Source: Flavobacteriaceae bacterium PS02334 (GTDB taxonomy: Bacteria > Bacteroidota > Bacteroidia > Flavobacteriales > Flavobacteriaceae). From it: a stretch of 64,000 nucleotides of DNA. Every line of letters begins with the position of its first letter. Within the stretch, counting starts at the first letter, position 1. The notes below the pieces were generated by a model. The model did not search any database and was not told where the DNA came from. It saw only the letters and a program-made list of their open reading frames with translations. Positions 17,611 to 24,378 of this stretch are shown in pieces. The translations under genes and the position numbers were made by a program. The stretch is from the NCBI GenBank assembly GCA_029959295.1, contig JASCOH010000005.1, forward strand, positions 248,001-312,000, given 5' to 3'.

Positions 17611-18236
17611 ACAATATCCAATGTTTTTGCCTTGTTCACTAAATCAACTAAGTTGGTCACATTCAATTTTGTAAGCAGTCTTAGTTTGTAAGTGCTCACT
17701 GTCTTTTCATTTAAGTTGAGAATTTGTGCAATTTCCTTATTCTTCTTTCCGTCGCTCAAATAGCGCAACACTTCGATTTCTCTTGTAGAAAGTTTTCTAT
17801 AAAGCCTTTCTGATTTATTTCTCTTGCCAATTAAAGCTAGGTTTCTTTTTACTATGTCACTGAAAACAATAGCGCCTCCATGAACTTTTACAATGGCAGA
17901 AGAAAGAGCTTCTAATTTTGCAGTTTTGTGAACATAGGCAGAAACTCCTGCTTTTAAGGCATTTGGAGCATAAATTTGTTCAGAAAGATTAGTGAAAATT
18001 ACAATTTTCGACGAAGGATACTCTTTTACAAGATTTTTTACAATATTAATGCTCGAAAGACCTTCTAAATCTAAATCAAGAACCATTACGTCCACGGTTT
18101 TTTTAGAAAGAATTTCTTCTAAATCATTATAATTTTCTGCCTGTCCAACTATACTTATTTCGGAATTATCTTTAAGATATGCTTTTATTCCATAATGTAC
18201 TACTGGATGATTATCGGCTAAACAAACTTTTATCAT
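17607..18236 (-). CDS. NarL/FixJ-type response regulator with LuxR HTH
   Basis: This 209-residue protein has a receiver domain (residues 1-115; phospho-acceptor D54 in VMVLDLD, conserved K near KTAKLEA) and a C-terminal LuxR-type HTH (about 145-205: LSTREIEVLRYLSDGKKNKEIA). In the acidic pair only D8 remains (LADNH instead of the usual DD). It should act as a DNA-binding regulator controlled by a histidine kinase, but no kinase gene is adjacent, so it is an orphan here. It converges on dnaG with a 4-base tail overlap and no terminator between them. Targets are unknown. Confidence 0.88.
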   Translation of the reverse strand: MIKVCLADNHPVVHYGIKAYLKDNSEISIVGQAENYNDLEEILSKKTVDVMVLDLDLEGLSSINIVKNLVKEYPSSKIVIFTNLSEQIYAPNALKAGVSAYVHKTAKLEALSSAIVKVHGGAIVFSDIVKRNLALIGKRNKSERLYRKLSTREIEVLRYLSDGKKNKEIAQILNLNEKTVSTYKLRLLTKLNVTNLVDLVNKAKTLDIV

Positions 18237-18326
18237 AGCGTTGATTTTAATTTTTAAACTGACGAATCTATAGTAAATTTAGTTAAAATTTTGAAATAAT
18301 GTATTTTTTATTATAATAAATTTTAT

Positions 18327-19130
18327 TTAAATCCGTTTTGGGATCTCGCAAACGGGTATAGGATCCATTTTGTGTTTATTGTTTTTATTTAGTTTTTGGT
18401 AAATAGCAAAAATTTCTGCCTCTCTTCCTGTGAAATTTTCTATCGTTTTTTTCTCTTCCGAAGCGCGCATCGCCCATTCTAATTCATCATAACTTGCGCC
18501 AAGCTGGTCTTCATCTGTTCTGTCATCGCCAAATAAGCCATCGGTCGGCGCCGCTTTTAATATGGAATTTGGGACGTCGAGATGTTCAGCTAATTTATAG
18601 ACTTCTGATTTCATCAAATCTGCAATCGGACTGATGTCTACACCGCCATCGCCATATTTCGTATAAAAACCTACGCCAAAATCTTCTACTTTATTTCCTG
18701 TTCCGGCCACAATACAGCTGTTAATTCCTGCATGATAATATAACGTTGTCATGCGCAAACGCGCTCTGGTGTTGGCAAGTGAAAGGTTGTATTTCGCTTC
18801 GTCTTTACTAGCAGGAACCAGGCTTTTAAACATTTCAAATACTGAAGTCAGGTTGGTTTCAACATTAGTCACATTAGCAAATCTTTTCTTCAATTGCTCA
18901 ATATGTTCTCGCCCTCTAGATACGTGACTTTCGGCTTGATGGATTGGCATTTCAACACAAATTGTTGGAAGTCCGGTCGAGGCACACAAAGTCGAAGTGA
19001 CGGCAGAATCAACTCCGCCAGAAATTCCTACAACAAAACCATTTACTTTTGCGTTATCAGCATAGTTTTTTAACCAGCCAACAATGTGATTCTTGATTTC
19101 TTCCGCTTGAAAAGTATTGTTATTTTGCAT
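18327..19130 (-). CDS. nadE: NH3-dependent NAD+ synthetase
   Basis: This 267-residue enzyme performs the last step of NAD biosynthesis, amidating deamido-NAD with ATP and ammonia. The ATP-pyrophosphatase P-loop is SGGVDS at residues 37-42. GTGNKVEDFGVGFYTKYGDGGVD and the segment from LKAAPTDGLF through DRTDEDQLG are conserved substrate-binding regions. There is no N-terminal glutaminase domain, so it uses free ammonia. It is transcribed away from gldB, 124 bases apart, and upstream of the response regulator in the same direction. Confidence 0.95.
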   Translation of the reverse strand: MQNNNTFQAEEIKNHIVGWLKNYADNAKVNGFVVGISGGVDSAVTSTLCASTGLPTICVEMPIHQAESHVSRGREHIEQLKKRFANVTNVETNLTSVFEMFKSLVPASKDEAKYNLSLANTRARLRMTTLYYHAGINSCIVAGTGNKVEDFGVGFYTKYGDGGVDISPIADLMKSEVYKLAEHLDVPNSILKAAPTDGLFGDDRTDEDQLGASYDELEWAMRASEEKKTIENFTGREAEIFAIYQKLNKNNKHKMDPIPVCEIPKRI

Positions 19131-19163
19131 TTTATTTTTGTAAAATTTAAGAAACTTGAAGTG

Positions 19164-19171
19164 TATATTTG
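19164..19171 (+). promoter_or_regulatory. -7 box TATATTTG of gldBC
   Basis: Perfect TAnnTTTG with a TTTG at 19137-19140, 23 bases upstream (long but within the reported range). The predicted leader to the gldB ATG at 19255 is about 77 bases. Confidence 0.45.
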
Positions 19172-19254
19172 CACTTTAATTTAAACCTATAAAGTTAAAA
19201 AAACATTTTTTAATATAAGAATATCTGTTGGTATAAAAAAAACACAAAATTTAG

Positions 19255-20214
19255 ATGAAGAAAATCGCATTTGCCCTGATAGCTTTGGTATTTTTTATTT
19301 CTTGCAATAAAAAAGATAAGGTAGAAGAAGCTATTGAAGAAGTTCCGGTAGTGCTTGAAGTTGAGCGCTTTGACAAAATATTCTATGAAACCCCTGTGCA
19401 AGACCTTTCCAAGATTAAGAAAGAATATCCTTATCTTTTTCCAGCTGGAAATGAAGACAGCGTTTGGACGAATAAAATGAAAAATCCTCTTCTGAGAGAA
19501 TTGCACGCGGAAGTTCAAAAACAATTTGGCGATTTTCAGTCTGAAAGAACAGAATTGGAAGAACTTTTCCGTCATATAAAATATTATTTTCCGCAGACGA
19601 AATTGCCAAAAGTTATCACGCTTATTTCCGAAGTAGATACTGACAGCAAAGTAATTTATGCAGACAGTTTATTGCTGATTTCTTTGGATGTTTATTTAGG
19701 CAAGGATCATCGTTTTTATGAAGGCTTTCCAGAATATCAGCGTACAAGTTTTGAAAAATCGCAATTGCTTCCTGATGTAGTTTCTGATTTTGCCTTGCGC
19801 AAAATTCCGCCTCCGAGAGACAGGACGCTTTTGTCTCAGATGATTTATTTTGGCAAGGAATTATATCTGAAAGACGTGTTGATACCGCAGGTTTCTGATG
19901 CTGATAAAATAGGATATACGCCCGAACAGATCACTTGGAGCCAAGAAAATGAAGGCTATGTCTGGAGGTATTTTATAGATGAGAATTTATTATATGATTC
20001 TGATCCTAAACTACCAGGAAGATTTATCAATCCGGCGCCATTTTCAAAATTTTATCTGGAAATCGATAACGAATCTCCAGGCAAAATCGGAATGTGGATC
20101 GGATGGCAGATTGTTCGTTCTTATATGAAAAACAATGATGTATCTTTGCAGCAATTATTGCAAGCGGATGCAAAAGAAATTTTCGATAATAGTAAATACA
20201 AACCTAAAAAGTAA
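19255..20214 (+). CDS. gldB: Gliding motility lipoprotein GldB
   Basis: This 319-residue lipoprotein has a signal sequence ending in FFISC with the lipidated cysteine at position 17. The sequence (VERFDKIFYETPVQDL, SLDVYLGKDHRFYEG, GKIGMWIGWQIVRSYM) is characteristic of GldB, which is required for gliding in Flavobacterium johnsoniae. It probably sits on the periplasmic side of the envelope and supports T9SS/gliding machinery assembly; the molecular activity is not known. It overlaps gldC by one base (TAATG), so the two are translated together. Confidence 0.95.
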   Translation: MKKIAFALIALVFFISCNKKDKVEEAIEEVPVVLEVERFDKIFYETPVQDLSKIKKEYPYLFPAGNEDSVWTNKMKNPLLRELHAEVQKQFGDFQSERTELEELFRHIKYYFPQTKLPKVITLISEVDTDSKVIYADSLLLISLDVYLGKDHRFYEGFPEYQRTSFEKSQLLPDVVSDFALRKIPPPRDRTLLSQMIYFGKELYLKDVLIPQVSDADKIGYTPEQITWSQENEGYVWRYFIDENLLYDSDPKLPGRFINPAPFSKFYLEIDNESPGKIGMWIGWQIVRSYMKNNDVSLQQLLQADAKEIFDNSKYKPKK

Positions 20215-20555
20215 TGTCAAAAAAAATAACTTCCGAGATAAAAATCACAGTTGAATTGGATGATAACCGCGTTCCAGAAAAATTATTTTGGGCAGCACAA
20301 GACGGCGGCGTTGTTCAAGAAGAGTCAAAAGCGATGATGCTTTCTTTTTGGGACAGCAACGTTCAAGAAACAATGAGAATCGACCTTTGGACTAAAGATA
20401 TGCCGGTTGATGAGATGAAAAAATTCTTCCACCAAAGTTTAGTGGCTATGGCCGACACCTTTCAAAGAGCAACAGATGACGAGAAAATGGCTGAAACAAT
20501 GAAAGATTTCTGTGATTATTTTGCAGAAAAAATGGAGTTGAAAAAAGGTGAATAA
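20214..20555 (+). CDS. gldC: Gliding motility protein GldC
   Basis: This 113-residue soluble protein (SEIKITVELDDNRVPEKLFW, then DLWTKDMPVDEMKKFFHQSL) matches GldC, a small protein always next to GldB that increases gliding efficiency. It has no signal peptide, so it is cytoplasmic. The start codon shares its A with the gldB stop. A bidirectional hairpin terminator follows 20 bases after its stop. Confidence 0.95.
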   Translation: MSKKITSEIKITVELDDNRVPEKLFWAAQDGGVVQEESKAMMLSFWDSNVQETMRIDLWTKDMPVDEMKKFFHQSLVAMADTFQRATDDEKMAETMKDFCDYFAEKMELKKGE

Positions 20556-20575
20556 TTTCTCAAATAAAACTAAAA

Positions 20576-20611
20576 AATCCCGAATTCAATTTTGAGTTCG
20601 GGATTTTTTTT
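20576..20611. terminator. Bidirectional terminator between gldC and engB
   Basis: Near-perfect 14-base stem (core AATCCCGAA / TTCGGGATT) with T runs on the plus side and A runs before the stem. It can therefore end both gldBC and the convergent engB transcript. Confidence 0.85.
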
Positions 20612-20615
20612 ATGG

Positions 20616-20686
20616 TTTTTTGCCACAGATTACACAGATTAAAAGGATTTAAAATCCGTGGAAATCATTTAATCTGTGGCAAAAAA
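20616..20686. repeat. 71-base dispersed inverted repeat (CCACAGATTA type)
   Basis: Two 17-base arms (20616-20632 and 20670-20686) are perfect inverted copies reading GCCACAGATTA outward into T/A runs. The interior has a second small palindrome GGATTT/AAATCC. The left 30 bases recur in reverse orientation at 31871-31909 with one mismatch, so this is a repeat family rather than a chance hairpin. It abuts the stop codon of engB. Confidence 0.8.
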
Positions 20687-21307
20687 TTAAAAACTATTCA
20701 AGTCCTTAAAAACTTCTTCATTTATTTCATCAATATATCCTAGAACTGCATCTTTTCCAGTTCCTTCAGTAGATGAAGTTACAAAGTATGGAGGCATTTC
20801 TTCCCAGTTATTGGCAAGCAATTTTTTCTTGTAAGCCGCAACGTGAGAATCAATTTTAGTTTTGCTAATCTTGTCTGCTTTTGTAAAAATAATACAAAAC
20901 GGAACTTCGTATTCTCCTAAATAGGTAATGAATTCCAAATCAATTGCCTGAGCTTCCAAACGGATGTCAATCAACACAAACGCGCAAACCAACTGCTCTC
21001 TTTTCTCGAAATAATCAGTAATAAATTTCTGAAAAACTTCCTTGGTTTTCTTAGAAACTCTTGCATACCCATATCCTGGCAAATCGACCAAAAACCAATT
21101 GTTGTTAATCTTAAAGTGATTGATAAGTTGTGTTTTTCCAGGTCTTCCCGAAGTTTTTGCCAAACTCTTGTGATTGGTCAGCATATTGATCAAAGATGAT
21201 TTTCCAACATTTGAGCGTCCAATAAAAGCATATTCTGGCAAGCGTTCAGTCGGGCATTTGGCTACTTCTGAATTACTTATTATAAATTCGGCGGTATTGA
21301 TTTTCAT
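20687..21307 (-). CDS. engB: Ribosome biogenesis GTPase YihA/YsxC (EngB)
   Basis: This 206-residue TRAFAC-class GTPase needed for 50S subunit assembly has the GTP-binding motifs GRSNVGKSS (P-loop, residues about 31-39), DLPGYG (G3) and TKADK (G4). Length and order of motifs fit the EngB family well. A perfect -7 box lies 20 bases upstream. The gene ends exactly where the dispersed inverted repeat begins, and it shares a bidirectional terminator with gldC. Confidence 0.95.
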   Translation of the reverse strand: MKINTAEFIISNSEVAKCPTERLPEYAFIGRSNVGKSSLINMLTNHKSLAKTSGRPGKTQLINHFKINNNWFLVDLPGYGYARVSKKTKEVFQKFITDYFEKREQLVCAFVLIDIRLEAQAIDLEFITYLGEYEVPFCIIFTKADKISKTKIDSHVAAYKKKLLANNWEEMPPYFVTSSTEGTGKDAVLGYIDEINEEVFKDLNSF

Positions 21308-21326
21308 AACGGATATTCGATTTCTG

Positions 21327-21334
21327 CAAAGGTA
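21327..21334 (-). promoter_or_regulatory. -7 box TACCTTTG of engB
   Basis: Perfect TAnnTTTG on the minus strand, giving a predicted start near 21321 and a leader of about 14 bases. Confidence 0.55.
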
Positions 21335-21335
21335 G

Positions 21336-21386
21336 TCAAAAAAAATAACCGCTAATTTCAGAATTACTCTTTAAATCAGCGGTTAA
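21336..21386 (-). terminator. Terminator of the alpha/beta hydrolase gene
   Basis: On the minus strand, AACCGCT..ATTT pairs with AAAT..AGCGGTT and is followed by a run of eight T. It sits between the hydrolase stop and the engB promoter. Confidence 0.65.
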
Positions 21387-21403
21387 AATTATTTTATTTA
21401 TTT

Positions 21404-22165
21404 CTATAAATGAGTCTTCTCAAGCCACTCATGCATCAATTTATTAAACTCATCTGGATGTTCCATCATTGCCGCGTGACCGCAATTGTCAATCCAATAT
21501 AACGACGAATTCGGTAATAATTGGTCAAATTCTTCAGCAACTTCTGGTGGCGTAACTTTGTCGTTTTTCCCCCAAATAATACAAGTCGGAACATGCATTT
21601 TTGGCAAATCTTTCGCCATATTATGTCGGATAGCGCTTTTGGCAATAGTCAAAGTTTTGATCAATTTGATTCGGTCATTTGCCATCGCATAAACTTCATC
21701 GACAATTTCTTTGGTAGCGATTTTTGGATCATAAAAAACGTCTTCCGCTTTTTTCTGAATGTAGTCATAATCGCCTCTTCTTGGGTAGCTGTCGCCCATG
21801 GCGCTTTCATAAAGTCCTGAGCTTCCTGTAATTATCAGCCCAAGCATTTTCTCAGGATACATCTTTGTGTGGTACAAAGCGATGTGTCCTCCAAGAGAAT
21901 TTCCTAATAAAATGACGCGGTCAAAACCTTTGTACGTAATAAAATCCTTAACGTATTTTGCAAATGCTTTTACGTTGGTTTTTAAGATATTTTGTGTGTA
22001 AATCGGCAATTCAGGAATTACGACTTTATATCCATGTTTTGGAAAATATTCGGCAACGCCTCCAAAATTGCTCAAACCACCCATTAATCCATGCAGAATA
22101 ATGATTGGCGTGCCTTCTCCTGCTTCAAAATATTTATATTTTCCTTCTTTTTTTAAATCTTCCAT
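21404..22165 (-). CDS. Alpha/beta hydrolase
   Basis: This 253-residue alpha/beta-hydrolase fold protein has an oxyanion-hole segment IILHGLMGG, nucleophile elbow GNSLGGH (serine nucleophile, residues about 88-94), a likely acid in IWGKNDKVTPP, and the catalytic histidine in NCGHAAMMEHP. It has no signal peptide, so it is cytoplasmic. The overall pattern resembles meta-cleavage hydrolases and MenH-like enzymes, but substrate specificity cannot be read from sequence. It is monocistronic, with its own -7 box and a terminator. Confidence 0.88.
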   Translation of the reverse strand: MEDLKKEGKYKYFEAGEGTPIIILHGLMGGLSNFGGVAEYFPKHGYKVVIPELPIYTQNILKTNVKAFAKYVKDFITYKGFDRVILLGNSLGGHIALYHTKMYPEKMLGLIITGSSGLYESAMGDSYPRRGDYDYIQKKAEDVFYDPKIATKEIVDEVYAMANDRIKLIKTLTIAKSAIRHNMAKDLPKMHVPTCIIWGKNDKVTPPEVAEEFDQLLPNSSLYWIDNCGHAAMMEHPDEFNKLMHEWLEKTHL

Positions 22166-22206
22166 TGGTTGTGTTAGGCATTTTCAATCCCGAAATGTAG
22201 GGAACA

Positions 22207-22214
22207 CAAATATA
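22207..22214 (-). promoter_or_regulatory. -7 box TATATTTG of the alpha/beta hydrolase gene
   Basis: Perfect TAnnTTTG on the minus strand with a predicted leader of about 36 bases. Confidence 0.5.
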
Positions 22215-22516
22215 TGATTTTATCAATAAAAATGAATTTTTGGATAGATAAATTACTTTTAAATTTTAAGAATAAATCTTGAATGTGTAAGACGATTCTT
22301 CAGAAAATCTGTTTTATGTTTTTTGAATTTGTAAAATACTATAAATCAATTCGTTTAAATAAAATTCTAAGCCAATTGTTTTCTGAAATATTTAAAATAT
22401 TTAGCATTTTTCATAAATCTCTTGCTGAATTTTTGGATAAAGTTATTTTTTCTTAAAATATTCATAATAATCTATAACGTTCTGATAAACTACAGATTAT
22501 CTATTTTAAGTCTAAA
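22215..22516. other. AT-rich region upstream of the dcw operator
   Basis: About 300 very AT-rich bases between the hydrolase promoter and the GTGGTAA repeats of mraZ. I see no ORF, terminator hairpin or dispersed repeat here. Confidence 0.5.
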
Positions 22517-22564
22517 GTGGTAAAACTTATCAACAAAGTGGTAATTTGTGGTAAATTGTGGTAA
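22517..22564 (+). promoter_or_regulatory. Predicted MraZ operator: four GTGGTAA direct repeats
   Basis: GTGGTAA begins at 22517, 22538, 22548 and 22558, spaced 21, 10 and 10 bases. All four therefore lie on one face of the helix. They end ten bases before the -7 box of mraZ. MraZ is known in E. coli to bind direct TGGGN repeats with a 10-base period upstream of its own gene, and in Mycoplasma AAAGTG-type repeats. The position and period here fit autoregulation of the dcw cluster. Confidence 0.75.
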
Positions 22565-22573
22565 ATATTTTTC

Positions 22574-22581
22574 TACATTTG
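22574..22581 (+). promoter_or_regulatory. -7 box TACATTTG of the dcw cluster
   Basis: Perfect TAnnTTTG located just downstream of the GTGGTAA repeats. The predicted start is near 22587, about 20 bases before the mraZ TTG codon. The repeats overlap the expected -33 region. Confidence 0.65.
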
Positions 22582-22608
22582 CTATAAATCATTAAAAAAC
22601 GTAACTAA

Positions 22609-23082
22609 TTGAATACCATCATTGGAACATATGAATGTAAGGTCGATGCTAAAGGGAGAGTGCTTTTGCCAGCGCCGCTGAAGAAGCAATTGACGGATTC
22701 ATTGAACGATGGTTTTGTATTGAAACGTTCGGTTTTTCAGCCTTGCTTGGAGTTGTATCCAATGTCTGAATGGAATTTAATGATGCAGAAAATCAATAAG
22801 TTAAACCGATTTGTAAAGAAAAATAACGATTTCATCAGAAGATTTACGGCTGGTGTAAAAGTGGTTGAAATTGACAATTTGGGACGACTTTTAATTCCGA
22901 AGGATTTAGTGACTTTCGGAAACATTTCGAAAGATTTAGTGTTGTCTTCGGCAGTAAATATCGTTGAAATCTGGGATAAAGATTTGTATGAAAAATCAAT
23001 TTCTGGAGATGATATGGATTTTGCAGATTTGGCGGAAGACGTAATGGGAAATATAAATGACGATGACAATGGAATATCATAA
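22609..23082 (+). CDS. mraZ: Transcriptional regulator MraZ (TTG start)
   Basis: This 157-residue protein has two tandem AbrB-like MraZ half-domains: IIGTYECKVDAKGRVLLPAPLKKQL near the N-terminus and VVEIDNLGRLLIPKDLVTF at about residues 84-102. MraZ binds DNA at the head of the division and cell-wall (dcw) cluster and represses it. The start codon is TTG at 22609; no in-frame ATG gives the conserved N-terminus. It is the first gene of a long same-strand run to ftsZ, and its end overlaps rsmH. Confidence 0.93.
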   Translation: MNTIIGTYECKVDAKGRVLLPAPLKKQLTDSLNDGFVLKRSVFQPCLELYPMSEWNLMMQKINKLNRFVKKNNDFIRRFTAGVKVVEIDNLGRLLIPKDLVTFGNISKDLVLSSAVNIVEIWDKDLYEKSISGDDMDFADLAEDVMGNINDDDNGIS

Positions 23083-23965
23083 TCCGGTTTTGTTAATGGA
23101 AACTGTGGATGGTTTGGATATCAAGCCAGACGGAGTTTATGTGGATGTGACTTTCGGCGGTGGCGGTCATTCAAAAGAAATTTTAAAAAGATTGGGTCCA
23201 GACGGAAGATTATTTGGTTTTGACCAGGACGAAGACGCTTTGGCAAATGCTTTAGAAGATGAACGATTTACATTAATCAATGAAAATTTCAGATTCATCA
23301 AAAGGTTTTTGAGATTCCACAATGTGAAAAGCGTTGATGGAATTTTGGCTGATTTGGGCGTTTCTTCACACCAATTTGATGTGGCTGAAAGAGGTTTTTC
23401 TACTCGCTTTGATGCAGAATTGGACATGAGAATGAGCCAGAAAAATGATTTGAGCGCTTTTAAAGTGGTCAATGAATACGACGAAGCGAATTTGCGCCGT
23501 GTGTTTTATGACTACGGAGAATTGAAAAATGCGCCGGCAATTGCAAGAGTGATTTTGGAAGCAAGAGATCTTGAAGTAATCAAAAATACAGAGCAATTAA
23601 AAACGGTTTTGGGAAGATTTCTTCCGGCTCACAAAAGCCACAAGATTTTAGCTCAAATGTACCAAGCTATTCGAATTGAAGTCAATCAAGAAATGGATGT
23701 TTTGAAAGAATTTTTAGAACAATCTCTAGAAATTTTAAAGCCAGGCGGAAGATTAAGCGTGATTTCTTACCATTCTTTAGAAGACAGATTGGTAAAAAGA
23801 TACATCAAAAACGGAATGTTTGAAGGCGAACCAGAGCGTGATTTCTTCGGAAATTTCTCTGTTCCGTTCAAAACTATCGGAAAATTAATTGTTCCAAATG
23901 ATGCTGAAATCAGAATCAACAACCGAGCAAGAAGCGCAAAATTAAGAATCGCAGAAAAAGTATAG
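23057..23965 (+). CDS. rsmH: 16S rRNA (cytosine(1402)-N(4))-methyltransferase
   Basis: This 302-residue enzyme methylates N4 of C1402 in the 16S rRNA decoding centre. The SAM site VDVTFGGGGHSKEIL, the segment DGILADLGVSSHQFD, and the C-terminal SYHSLEDRLVKRY are family signatures. Three in-frame ATG codons (23057, 23063, 23069) could start it; the third begins MEYHNPVLL and would give a 14-base overlap with mraZ. It is the second gene of the dcw cluster, its usual place. Confidence 0.95.
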   Translation: MTMTMEYHNPVLLMETVDGLDIKPDGVYVDVTFGGGGHSKEILKRLGPDGRLFGFDQDEDALANALEDERFTLINENFRFIKRFLRFHNVKSVDGILADLGVSSHQFDVAERGFSTRFDAELDMRMSQKNDLSAFKVVNEYDEANLRRVFYDYGELKNAPAIARVILEARDLEVIKNTEQLKTVLGRFLPAHKSHKILAQMYQAIRIEVNQEMDVLKEFLEQSLEILKPGGRLSVISYHSLEDRLVKRYIKNGMFEGEPERDFFGNFSVPFKTIGKLIVPNDAEIRINNRARSAKLRIAEKV

Positions 23966-24030
23966 TTTTAAGGTTGCAGATTTCAGTCGGCAGACATCAA
24001 ATCTTCAATCAAAAATCATAAATCTGAAAA

Positions 24031-24378
24031 ATGAAAGGTGGAGTTTACAGCATATTAAAAGCAAAGTTTCTGATTAATGATGACGCGGCAAAAAACTGGC
24101 AGTTCATCATTTTCTTGATTGTTTTGGCTTTGGTGATGATTGCGAATTCACATAATTACGAGCAAAAAACATACAGAATTACAGAATTAGATAAAGAAGT
24201 GAAAGAGCTTCGATCTGAATTTGTCGACAGACGTTCAGAATTAATGAAATTGAAAATGGAATCGACAATTGCAACAAAAATGGAAGAAAAAATGATTTTT
24301 CCATCGTCAGTTCCGCCAAAGAAAATCAAGGTTTTAAAAGAAAGAGAAAAAGGATTTTTTGAAAAATTATGGCAGTAG
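24031..24378 (+). CDS. ftsL: FtsL-like cell division protein
   Basis: This 115-residue bitopic protein has a short cytoplasmic part, one membrane helix (residues about 24-40, FIIFLIVLALVMIANS) and a periplasmic coiled coil (TELDKEVKELRSEFVDRRSEL). The position between rsmH and the PBP gene, its size and its topology identify it as the Bacteroidota FtsL-type protein that links FtsI/FtsQ at the septum. Sequence similarity to E. coli FtsL is low, so the name rests on position and topology. It overlaps ftsI by 10 bases. Confidence 0.85.
   Translation: MKGGVYSILKAKFLINDDAAKNWQFIIFLIVLALVMIANSHNYEQKTYRITELDKEVKELRSEFVDRRSELMKLKMESTIATKMEEKMIFPSSVPPKKIKVLKEREKGFFEKLWQ

Noticed and set aside
22517-22564. 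Short regularly spaced repeats as a CRISPR array
   Set aside because: Repeat units are only 7 bases with 3-base to 14-base spacers and no cas genes; the position fits an MraZ operator.
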